A stretch of 6,153 nucleotides of DNA from CANLBN01 sp050298695 (GTDB taxonomy: Bacteria; Pseudomonadota; Gammaproteobacteria; Pseudomonadales; Cellvibrionaceae): NCBI GenBank assembly GCA_050298695.1, contig JBNKUQ010000126.1, positions 1-6,153 on the forward strand, in the 5' to 3' direction. Positions within the stretch are counted from its first letter, which is position 1; each line of letters starts with the position of its first letter. This document shows positions 1-6,153 of the stretch, one piece after another. The translations under genes and the position numbers were made by a program. The notes below the pieces were generated by a model. It saw only the letters and a program-made list of their open reading frames with translations, was not told the DNA's origin and searched no databases.

Positions 1-1
1 T

Positions 2-2035
2 GATGACTCGCTTTTAGACGTTTCGGCGCTGAAAAATACTGTGGTTATTGTTGATGTCGCTAGTGTGAAACAATTTCGAATTTATGATGATAGTGGCGAA
101 GTGTTATTGGATGTTTCTAGCCAGTCATTAGGCCACAAGGTGCAGCAGCTAGAAAAATTTAAGCAGTTGTCTTCCTCTTTGAAACATTCGCTTTCTGTCG
201 ACGATAAATCGATGCTGATAGAGCAGCTTTTATCTATTCTCGATCGCACAGCAGAATATGCTTTTGAACAAGCATTACTTTATTCGAATCAACACAATAT
301 TTCATTTAAGGCTGGGGTAGCGATTAATTTGGTCAAACTATCGATTGATAACGTCCAGCTCAATAAAATAGAGCGCTATTTCGAGCAGGCTCATGCATTT
401 TTATTGAATACTGATATGTCGATTGAGTCTGCACATTTATATCTGTCTTTAGGGGCTTTATATCAAGAAGCCTTATCGCGAGGGTTGATTTCGGATAAGG
501 CTTATTATTCTCATGCACTCTCATGGTATAAAAAAGCGGGGTCGATTGCCGAAAAAGCTAATGATGCTGAATTGCTTTCTTATGCATATGGTATGACCGG
601 TTTGCTCTATGAGCGTCAGCAGGAAAATGTTGCAGCAGAAAACTATGCTCGTCAGGCTATTTTTTACGCTCAATCTGTCAATGCAATCAGTAGCTTATAT
701 CGATGGCAGTGGTTGTTAGCTCGAATTAATGGTGCTCAAAATAATATTGCAGAAGCGAGCCAATTGTTTGAACAAGCGATGTTTAATTTTAGGCGTGTGT
801 TACCTAATTTAAATAGAGTGAATAGTGATTTATACGAAGAAGTCATCGCTCCTCTTTCCTATCAATACGCGGATATTGAGCTTCAATATGCATCGCTAGT
901 TTTGGATAAGGCCGAGAAAGAAAAACGATTATTGCGAGTTAGAACTATTTTTGAGAATGCTAAATATGCTGAAATGATTGACTATTTGGGTGGGGAGTGT
1001 GAGTTACCTTCTTTTAGTATTGAGAAGCCAGATCAATTAGCAGCAGGTACAGCGATACTTTATCCGATACTACTAAAAGACCGACTAGAGATTTTGCTCT
1101 ATCATTCTGAGGGGATTGAACAATTTATCCTCCCGGTTAATCAGGAAAAAATAACGCAAACGGTTCGGAAATTTCGCCGACATATTCAAGTAGATTGGGG
1201 GACAGAGGAATATTTGGCGTTGGGGCAACAATTATACAACTGGATACTTTCCCCTGTACTACCAACGCTAAAAAAATACAAGGCTAACACGCTTGTCATC
1301 GCGGCAGAAGGACCGTTGCGAACGATTCCATTTTCTGCTTTATACGATGGACAACATTTTCTTATTGAGCAATTCACATTGGTTAATACCCCGGGAACGT
1401 CTTTGCTTGGCAATAGAGAAGCTCTTCAATCATTATTAAATGTATATGCCGGTGGTTTAAGTGAATCTGTTCAAGGCTTTCCTGCATTGCCGAAAGTGAG
1501 TGAAGAGTTAGAGAAAATTAGTCAGCGTACTAAAACGACGGTATTTGCTGATAAAAATTTTACTAAAAGTAATCTTACCGATGAGTTAGGGCGGGGCAAT
1601 TATACTGTTGGCCATATTGCGACTCATGGTTATTTTGATCGAGATAGCCGTTTATCCTATATTCTCGCTTACGATGGTAAACTTTCTTTGCCCGCTCTAA
1701 GTAAAGCAATGATATCGCGCTGGCAGCGTGGCGAAAGACCAATAGAGATGTTGGTGCTTAGTGCCTGTGAAACCGCAATGGGTGATGATAAAGCGGCTTT
1801 GGGTTTAGGAGGACTTGCTGTTCAGTCAGGTGTACACAGTATTGTCGCATCGCTTTGGTCTATTGATGATGATGCTTCCGCTGAGCTTATGAGTGAATTT
1901 TATTTTCAGCTAGCGAAGCCTCAGAATACCAAGGCAAATAGTTTGCGGCAAGCTCAACTTAAATTAATTGCTGGCGGTGCCTATCGTCATCCAAGTCAGT
2001 GGGCTTCTTTTCTTTTTCTAGGAAATTGGTTGTAA
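2..2035 (+). CDS. TPR-CHAT caspase-like protease, 5'-truncated by window edge
   Basis: The C-terminal half is a CHAT domain, a clan CD (caspase/separase-like) cysteine peptidase fold. Residues are numbered from the GTG codon at 41. The catalytic His is His529 in HIATHG (codon 1625-1627) and the catalytic Cys is Cys576 in LSACETA (codon 1766-1768). Other family hallmarks are LVIAAEGPLRTIPFSAL near 420-440, ALGLGGLAVQSGVHSIVASLW after the Cys, and the terminal HPSQWASFLFLGNWL. Residues about 68-290 are helical and TPR-like, and a linker around 302-320 (E305, C320) precedes the CHAT domain, as is common in this family. The frame is open back to position 2 (677 visible residues) with no stop, and GTG 41 has no obvious ribosome site, so the true start probably lies upstream. 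Whether the protein has a signal peptide is therefore unknown. The gene ends 6 bases before the next start, which implies an operon. The CHAT assignment is firm; the substrate is unknown. Confidence 0.93.
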   Translation, partial: DDSLLDVSALKNTVVIVDVASVKQFRIYDDSGEVLLDVSSQSLGHKVQQLEKFKQLSSSLKHSLSVDDKSMLIEQLLSILDRTAEYAFEQALLYSNQHNISFKAGVAINLVKLSIDNVQLNKIERYFEQAHAFLLNTDMSIESAHLYLSLGALYQEALSRGLISDKAYYSHALSWYKKAGSIAEKANDAELLSYAYGMTGLLYERQQENVAAENYARQAIFYAQSVNAISSLYRWQWLLARINGAQNNIAEASQLFEQAMFNFRRVLPNLNRVNSDLYEEVIAPLSYQYADIELQYASLVLDKAEKEKRLLRVRTIFENAKYAEMIDYLGGECELPSFSIEKPDQLAAGTAILYPILLKDRLEILLYHSEGIEQFILPVNQEKITQTVRKFRRHIQVDWGTEEYLALGQQLYNWILSPVLPTLKKYKANTLVIAAEGPLRTIPFSALYDGQHFLIEQFTLVNTPGTSLLGNREALQSLLNVYAGGLSESVQGFPALPKVSEELEKISQRTKTTVFADKNFTKSNLTDELGRGNYTVGHIATHGYFDRDSRLSYILAYDGKLSLPALSKAMISRWQRGERPIEMLVLSACETAMGDDKAALGLGGLAVQSGVHSIVASLWSIDDDASAELMSEFYFQLAKPQNTKANSLRQAQLKLIAGGAYRHPSQWASFLFLGNWL
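1613..1768 (+). other. CHAT catalytic core (His and Cys motifs)
   Basis: This segment encodes the HIATHG motif, whose second His is the expected catalytic base, and the LSACETA motif with the nucleophile Cys 47 residues later. Both residues expected for activity are present, so nothing suggests a dead pseudo-protease. The acidic stretch DDKAALGLGG directly follows the Cys motif, as is usual in CHAT proteins. Residue roles are taken from the family, not shown by the sequence alone. Confidence 0.88.
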
Positions 2036-2041
2036 ACAAAA

Positions 2042-2107
2042 ATGATACGATTATCTAGCATTTTTTTAATTGGTTTACTGTATAGCGTTAATGTTTTATC
2101 GCAAGCA
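2042..2107 (+). other. Sec signal peptide of the TPR protein
   Basis: Arg3 gives a minimal positive n-region. Residues 4-16 are hydrophobic (LSSIFLIGLLYSV), and S20-Q21-A22 fits a signal peptidase I site. A Cys follows directly, but Ser rather than Leu stands at -3, so the lipobox is poor and a lipoprotein is less likely, though not excluded. Confidence 0.7.
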
Positions 2108-3364
2108 TGTTCTGTTGAGAAATTATCAAGTGCGAATAAACTGTATTATTTGGCTGAAAGTTCGCGTGACAATGGTGAGGAAGAAAGAGCCATTCAATTT
2201 TTTAAAAAGTCTATTGGAGAATGCCCTCAGTATAAAAGCTGGTATTCACTGGCTCAGTTGCGACAAGGTTTAGGTTTGTTTGATTCGGCTCAAAGTGCTT
2301 TTGTTCAATCGATAAAGTTAGCCAGTAGTCGTGAGGGAAAAGCGGAAGCTATGGCTGCTTATGCCGAAACGGCTTTTTTACTCGGTGATTATCCTCGTTC
2401 CTATTATGCTCTGCGTCGTGCAATGGCGCTTTCTGATGTAATTTCTAGCCGTTATTCTAATTTGTCAGAAAAAATAGCGGAAAATTTACATGCCAAAAAG
2501 ATAAACAGAGGGTTTGAGCCTATAGACATATCTTCCGATGAAATGGAAAGGCAATTTTCTGAAACTATTAAAGAAATAGTTTCTTTGTTGGGAGGAGACG
2601 TGGAGGAGGCCTTTGAAACAATGGCCCAAAAAAATTATGAGAAATATGGAAATGATAATTATAAAAATTACCATGAATATCTCATAGATATACTGGCATT
2701 AAGAAAGTCTATCGAAGGCGGTGATATTCTTTTTGAAAGTATGGGCTTGGTAGAGACGGTCGAGGTATTAAGTGAGCAGTTTCAAAAAAAAGGAGAAAAC
2801 TTGCAGCAAACTATACAGCGTGTTAACGAAACAAACTTGTCCATGGAGGGTATTGGATTTAAAGGTGATTCGTTAGTAGATAGCCTGAATAATCAATCCA
2901 TTGCCGATGCAGTAGGGGGCCTTGAAGCGTTAAAAAAAATTGCCAAAAACTATCAGCATAAATTATTTTTAACCTTAACTAAAGGGGGAAATTCTATTGA
3001 TTTGTTGCATGCCAGAGTAGAAGGTCAATTCTCAATGTTGGGGGTAAACCTTAATGATTTTGAAAGTTTAGACCAGTTTGATGCCTATTTTTTAAATATT
3101 AAACCAAGTTTGTCTCCTGAAAAAATAATCGAATATCTGCAGGCTCGAAAAGCATTTGAGTTGCTTATGAAACAAAAACAGAGTCTCTCTATTATTTCCT
3201 CTCGTGAGAAGGATTTTATTGATTTTATGTCAAATACATTTGCTCGATTAGATGAGGTTAATGGTGCCGATTTAAAAGAAGAAACGCTATCTAAAGATAG
3301 ATTAAGCGCCTATCGAGAATTGGCTAGATTATACTTGGCCATTGGTGAAAAACTTCCAAAATAA
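2042..3364 (+). CDS. Exported TPR-repeat protein of unknown function
   Basis: This is a 440-residue protein that I do not recognise as a named family. It begins with a short Sec signal peptide (MIRLSSIFLIGLLYSVNVLS), with a likely signal peptidase I cut after SQA at residue 22, leaving Cys23 first. Residues about 33-132 form three TPR-like helical hairpins, e.g. AIQFFKKSIGECPQ, WYSLAQLRQGLGLFDSAQSA and AAYAETAFLLGDYPRSYYAL. Cys23 and Cys61 are the only cysteines I see and could form a disulfide in the periplasm. The remaining 300 residues are charged and mostly helical with no recognised motif, ending in another TPR-like segment (AYRELARLYLAIGEKL). ATG 2042 is chosen because it gives the complete signal peptide. 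No good ribosome site lies at normal spacing, so translation may be coupled to the upstream gene, whose stop is 6 bases away. Low GC and A7-A8 runs mark its middle. Sitting between a CHAT protease and a TPS exoprotein, it may be a periplasmic accessory, chaperone or protease partner; this is inference. Confidence 0.85.
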   Translation: MIRLSSIFLIGLLYSVNVLSQACSVEKLSSANKLYYLAESSRDNGEEERAIQFFKKSIGECPQYKSWYSLAQLRQGLGLFDSAQSAFVQSIKLASSREGKAEAMAAYAETAFLLGDYPRSYYALRRAMALSDVISSRYSNLSEKIAENLHAKKINRGFEPIDISSDEMERQFSETIKEIVSLLGGDVEEAFETMAQKNYEKYGNDNYKNYHEYLIDILALRKSIEGGDILFESMGLVETVEVLSEQFQKKGENLQQTIQRVNETNLSMEGIGFKGDSLVDSLNNQSIADAVGGLEALKKIAKNYQHKLFLTLTKGGNSIDLLHARVEGQFSMLGVNLNDFESLDQFDAYFLNIKPSLSPEKIIEYLQARKAFELLMKQKQSLSIISSREKDFIDFMSNTFARLDEVNGADLKEETLSKDRLSAYRELARLYLAIGEKLPK

Positions 3365-3391
3365 TGGCGTTTCATTTTTCTACAAATTAAC

Positions 3392-3396
3392 AAGAG
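3392..3396 (+). promoter_or_regulatory. Ribosome binding site for the TPS exoprotein (decides GTG start)
   Basis: AAGAG lies 7 bases upstream of the GTG at 3404, a normal Shine-Dalgarno spacing. It supports this GTG over the in-frame ATGs at 3452 and 3461, which would remove the positively charged part of the signal peptide. Another GTG at 3402 overlaps but is out of frame. Confidence 0.6.
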
Positions 3397-3403
3397 TGAC
3401 CGT

Positions 3404-3508
3404 GTGACTATAACAAATAGGTTTATAAATATAAGTAAAAAACTAGTTGCTATGACAGCCATGTTTAGTGCTTCCTTTAGCTTTTCAATATCCCTATTTG
3501 CCGAGGCT
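3404..3508 (+). other. Sec signal peptide of the TPS exoprotein
   Basis: The n-region contains Arg6, Lys12 and Lys13. The core from Leu14 to Phe32 is hydrophobic and Ser/Phe-rich (SASFSFSISLF). AEA at 33-35 is a good signal peptidase I site, leaving VFDGSVG as the mature start, which is where TPS domains normally begin. The n-region is only modestly long, unlike the extended signal peptides of some large FHA proteins. Confidence 0.8.
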
Positions 3509-6153
3509 GTGTTTGACGGCAGCGTGGGGGCTAATGCAGCAGGCACGACTTATTCTGGGGCATTCACCATTACAGAAGCGGATGGACAGGTCAATGGCAA
3601 CAACCTTTTTCAAAGTTTATCAACTTTTAATGTCAACATGGGTGAATCCGCAAGCTTTACTCATGATTCCAGTAATATCAACAATATTATTGTGCGAGTT
3701 ACGGGTGGTGATTTCTCAACGATTGATGGCGGTTTAAATAGCGATGCATCGTTGTGGTTATTAAATCCGAATGGTTTTGTGTTTAACGAAAACGCCAGTG
3801 TAAATATCAATGGCTCTTTTTATGTGAGCACGGCGGATTATTTGAAGTTTGCCGATGAGCAGCGTTTCTATGCTGATCTCAGTCAAGGCCTTAGTCTTTC
3901 TATCGCGGAGCCAGATAGCTTTGGTTTTTTGAATGGTGATGTAGGCACGATTACTTTGCAAAATACTGAGTTAACCGTCGATACCAATGAAACCTTGACG
4001 ATGGTTGGTGGCAATATAACGTTAGTTGATAGTTTTGTTGGTGGTTATGATACTAATGTCAGTTTAAGTGCGACAGCTGCCACTGGAGAAATTCCTGTCG
4101 ATTCTCAATTAGGACAAGCTTCTATCTTATTGGGCGATATCACATTAGAGCGTTCGTCAATCGATACCAGTGGCGATCGTGCAGGTGATATTTATATTCG
4201 CAGTGGTCGCCTGGTGGTAACGGATGAGTCAGCAATTGATGCTGCAGCCCATGCTGATGTAATAGATGTCAATGCATCGCCTGCCCAGGTTTTTATTGCC
4301 GCGCAAACAATAGAGCTGACTGATAACGGTCGAGTAACTGTTGATGCCCATAATCATGCGGTTGGCGCTACCGTATATATTGAAGCGGATCACTTGTTAA
4401 TGAGCCGAGGAGAGGACGCGGGAGTTTCAGCCCTTAGCTGGGGTAATAGCCATGCGGGCAGTATTACCGTCAATGCAGAAACTATTGAGATGAGTCAAGA
4501 CGGTTCGCTTGTTACTGATGTTATCGATAATGGTTCTAGCGGAGGGCTTTCGGTCACGGCTCAAACATTGAGTATTGATGGCAGTGAAACCGAATATTTT
4601 ACGGGCATCTCTGGTGATGTTTGGAATTCGGGTACAGGGGGAGATATTCATATCGATGCTGAACAGATCAATATTTCTCATTATGGCCAGATTTCAAATA
4701 ATGTTTCCAAGCAAGGTGGGCAAGGTGTTGGTGGCAGTCTTACCATTGAGACTGATCATTTAGCGTTACAAGATAAGGCATCGATTGTTGCTGATGCCGA
4801 TAATGCCGGCACCACGGGTGCTTTAACTATTTCGTCCCTTGAATCGGTCACGTTATCCTCAGGCAGCAGCATTTCCATGAATACCCATGGTCTATCACAA
4901 GGTAGCCAGTTAAGCCTAGAGGCTAATAGTGTGAGCCTTATTGGTGACAGTACAGGGATCGAGGCGATAAGTCGTGACGGCAGTATTGGAAGTGATATTA
5001 CGCTTGATGCACAAAGTATTCTGTTGCAGGAAGGAGGGTACTTATCAACAACCTCTGTTGATCAGGGTGAGGGTGGTGATATTCGCCTAACAACAGCCTC
5101 GCTTACGCTAGATAGTGATTCAATGATTGAAGTCGATGCTGAGCATCAAAGCATTGGAGGATCGATAACTATCAATGCTGAAGAAAGTATCGAGTTTTTA
5201 AATCAGGGTGGAATTCTTGTCAATGCTTATGATGAAGCTTTTGGTGGTGATGTTGTGGTAAACACATCGCAATTTACGATTAGCGGTGGTCAGGATGCCG
5301 GTATTTCTGCAGTGAGTTGGGATAATAGTCGCAGTGGAAACATCACCGTGACAGCGGATACTATCACGATGTCTGATGATGCCGTGATTACCTCGGATGT
5401 GATTCACAACGGTATTAGTGGTGATATTTCTATAGAGACAAATGATTTGTTTATCGATGGTAGTGAGGGTGATTTTTCTACTGAGATTGCCTCTAATGTA
5501 TGGACTTCTGGTCAAGGTGGCTCTATCGACATTAATGCCCAGCATATACAGATTACTAATGATGGACTCATATCGACTCGTACTCGAGGCGAGGGTGGTG
5601 CTGGCTCTATCCATATAGATACGCAGCAGTTAACTATAGAAGGGCAGACCTCTTCAGATTTTATTACTGGAATTGTTGCCTATACCGAGAGTGATGGACA
5701 CGGAGGCAGTATCAGAATTGATGCGGAGAAGATTAACATCAATGGTAAAGGTTTTATTTCAGCTCAGGCTTTTAGTGGTTCGGGCGACGCGGGTTCAATA
5801 GAACTGCATGTCAATGATTTAGCACTCAATAATCAAGCTATTATTTCCACCAGTAGTTTTGATCAAGGCAATGCTGGAGATCTTGTCGTTTATGCCGGTG
5901 ATATTCACTCAAGTAATAGTGAAATATCTTCATTTAATCACGGAGCTGCTAGCGCGGGAAGTATTTTTATTGATGCAAGAAATATTGTCTTGTTTGATGG
6001 AGCCACCATTTCAACGGAAGTGTTGGGTGACAATGTGACTGAGAGAGACAATGGTATTGAAGTCTATGCGAGTAGTTTATCGCTTAATAGCGGTGCCAGT
6101 ATTAGCACGAATGCCTCTGGAGCCGCGTCTGCCGGTGCTGTGCTGATTGATGT
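3404..6153 (+). CDS. Two-partner secretion exoprotein (filamentous haemagglutinin/S-layer-like beta-helix adhesin), 3'-truncated
   Basis: This gene encodes a secreted type Vb (TpsA) protein. I read the frame from GTG 3404 to the window end without a stop: 916 visible residues. Residues 1-35 are a signal peptide with Arg6, Lys12 and Lys13, a hydrophobic core, and an A33-E34-A35 cleavage site. The TPS domain follows, with VFDGSVG near 36-42, NGNNLFQSLSTFNV at 64-77, VRVTGGDFSTIDGG, and LLNPNGFVF including the hallmark NPNG at 121-124. TLTMVGGNITL (about 198-208) and GDITLERSSIDTSG then match the usual order in this family. The rest is a Gly/Asp/Asn/Ser/Thr-rich array of roughly 31-42-residue beta-helix units of the form GGxIxIxAxxIxIxxxGxI. 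I saw no Cys codon in frame, and Lys is rare, so the visible protein is acidic and cysteine-free, as is common for exported beta-helices. It should be threaded through an outer-membrane FhaC/ShlB-type TpsB, which is not in the window. The likely role is adhesion, aggregation or biofilm formation; any C-terminal toxin or anchoring domain would lie beyond the edge. Confidence 0.92.
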   Translation, partial: MTITNRFINISKKLVAMTAMFSASFSFSISLFAEAVFDGSVGANAAGTTYSGAFTITEADGQVNGNNLFQSLSTFNVNMGESASFTHDSSNINNIIVRVTGGDFSTIDGGLNSDASLWLLNPNGFVFNENASVNINGSFYVSTADYLKFADEQRFYADLSQGLSLSIAEPDSFGFLNGDVGTITLQNTELTVDTNETLTMVGGNITLVDSFVGGYDTNVSLSATAATGEIPVDSQLGQASILLGDITLERSSIDTSGDRAGDIYIRSGRLVVTDESAIDAAAHADVIDVNASPAQVFIAAQTIELTDNGRVTVDAHNHAVGATVYIEADHLLMSRGEDAGVSALSWGNSHAGSITVNAETIEMSQDGSLVTDVIDNGSSGGLSVTAQTLSIDGSETEYFTGISGDVWNSGTGGDIHIDAEQINISHYGQISNNVSKQGGQGVGGSLTIETDHLALQDKASIVADADNAGTTGALTISSLESVTLSSGSSISMNTHGLSQGSQLSLEANSVSLIGDSTGIEAISRDGSIGSDITLDAQSILLQEGGYLSTTSVDQGEGGDIRLTTASLTLDSDSMIEVDAEHQSIGGSITINAEESIEFLNQGGILVNAYDEAFGGDVVVNTSQFTISGGQDAGISAVSWDNSRSGNITVTADTITMSDDAVITSDVIHNGISGDISIETNDLFIDGSEGDFSTEIASNVWTSGQGGSIDINAQHIQITNDGLISTRTRGEGGAGSIHIDTQQLTIEGQTSSDFITGIVAYTESDGHGGSIRIDAEKININGKGFISAQAFSGSGDAGSIELHVNDLALNNQAIISTSSFDQGNAGDLVVYAGDIHSSNSEISSFNHGAASAGSIFIDARNIVLFDGATISTEVLGDNVTERDNGIEVYASSLSLNSGASISTNASGAASAGAVLID
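3509..3961 (+). other. TPS (haemagglutination activity) secretion domain
   Basis: This is the N-terminal domain that a TpsB transporter recognises and that starts beta-helix folding. It contains NNLFQSLSTFNV, an IIVRVTGG segment, and NPNG at 3764-3775. The motif reads NPNGF rather than the commoner NPNGI, a conservative change. The 3' boundary is approximate. Confidence 0.88.
4304..4702 (+). repeat. Higher-order beta-helix repeat, copy 1
   Basis: This stretch encodes 133 residues starting QTIELTDNG and ending YGQISNN. It aligns without gaps to positions 5183-5581, exactly 879 bases downstream, with 59 of 133 residues identical by hand count. Landmarks shared with copy 2 are DAG-SA-SW-NS, the DVI-NG segment, IDGSE, VW-SG and GG-I-I-A. 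It spans several single beta-helix units, so it is a duplicated block rather than a single coil. Confidence 0.8.
5183..5581 (+). repeat. Higher-order beta-helix repeat, copy 2
   Basis: This is the partner of 4304-4702. It begins ESIEFLNQGG and includes DAGISAVSWDNS, SDVIHNG, IDGSE and NVWTSGQGG. After position 5581 the match needs a three-residue deletion and then fades into the generic coil pattern. The DNA copies have diverged (DVI-NG is written with different codons), so the duplication is old or under diversifying pressure. Confidence 0.8.

Noticed and set aside
2105..2113. Lipoprotein lipobox before Cys23 of the TPR protein
   Set aside because: The residues before the Cys are S-Q-A; the required Leu-like residue at -3 is missing, so signal peptidase I cleavage fits better.
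3335..3365. Possible promoter before the adhesin (TTGGCC at 3335 and AATAAT at 3360)
   Set aside because: The -35-like box matches weakly and the spacing is 19 bases. In AT-rich DNA this is expected by chance, and the tight spacing favours read-through from upstream.
3347..3380. Possible terminator: GAAAAA pairing with TTTTTC across the gene 2/gene 3 gap
   Set aside because: A six-base A/T-dominated stem with a 22-base loop is too weak and has no proper U-tract after a GC-rich stem.
3310..3546. 78-codon open frame on the - strand across the gene 2/gene 3 junction
   Set aside because: It contains a hydrophobic stretch, but this arises antisense to the end of gene 2 and the exoprotein signal peptide; no ribosome site or domain was seen.
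3468..3737. 89-codon open frame on the + strand overlapping the adhesin start
   Set aside because: It lies out of frame within the well-supported signal peptide and TPS domain; its protein has no recognisable feature.
4304..5581. CRISPR array or simple DNA tandem repeat
   Set aside because: The periodicity exists at protein level with diverged codons and continuous coding; there are no identical short repeats with regular spacers.
5198..5614. 138-codon open frame on the - strand inside the adhesin gene
   Set aside because: It is antisense to the repeat-rich adhesin frame, has low-complexity Thr/Ile/Asn/Arg content mirroring the sense repeats, and shows no recognisable domain or ribosome site.

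Overview
The window is one co-directional block on the + strand with almost no non-coding DNA. It holds the 3' part of a large TPR-CHAT protein gene (positions 2-2035), a small exported TPR protein gene (2042-3364), and the 5' part of a very long surface-adhesin gene (from 3404 past the end of the window). Gaps between the genes are 6 and 39 bases, and I see no convincing terminator in either. They look like a single operon that continues beyond both edges.

The organism is Gram-negative: the third gene carries a two-partner secretion (TPS) domain, a type Vb system that needs an outer membrane. Base composition is moderately AT-rich. Gene 2 is locally very AT-rich (one 60-base line near 2641 is about 23% GC), while the adhesin is near 50% GC in places. 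The exoprotein resembles the 'filamentous haemagglutinin N-terminal domain / S-layer-like' proteins common in cyanobacteria and also found in aquatic Gammaproteobacteria. A gammaproteobacterium is my best guess, but the window has no marker gene to prove it.

Layout. (1) 2-2035: helical TPR region followed by a complete CHAT caspase-like protease domain with an intact His/Cys pair; the gene is cut at its 5' end. (2) 2042-3364: Sec signal peptide, three TPR-like helical hairpins, then about 300 residues of unrecognised mainly helical protein. (3) 3404-6153: GTG-started exoprotein with signal peptide, TPS domain with its NPNG motif, then at least 700 residues of Gly/Asp/Ser-rich beta-helix repeats. 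These contain a higher-order duplication with a period of exactly 879 bases. The gene is cut at its 3' end.

Working model (inference). The exoprotein is exported by Sec and threaded through an outer-membrane TpsB (FhaC/ShlB-type) transporter that is not in the window. The exported TPR protein acts in the periplasm as a chaperone, scaffold or partner, and the TPR-CHAT protease processes or controls one of the other two. The protease-TPR-adhesin trio is the most interesting aspect of the window.
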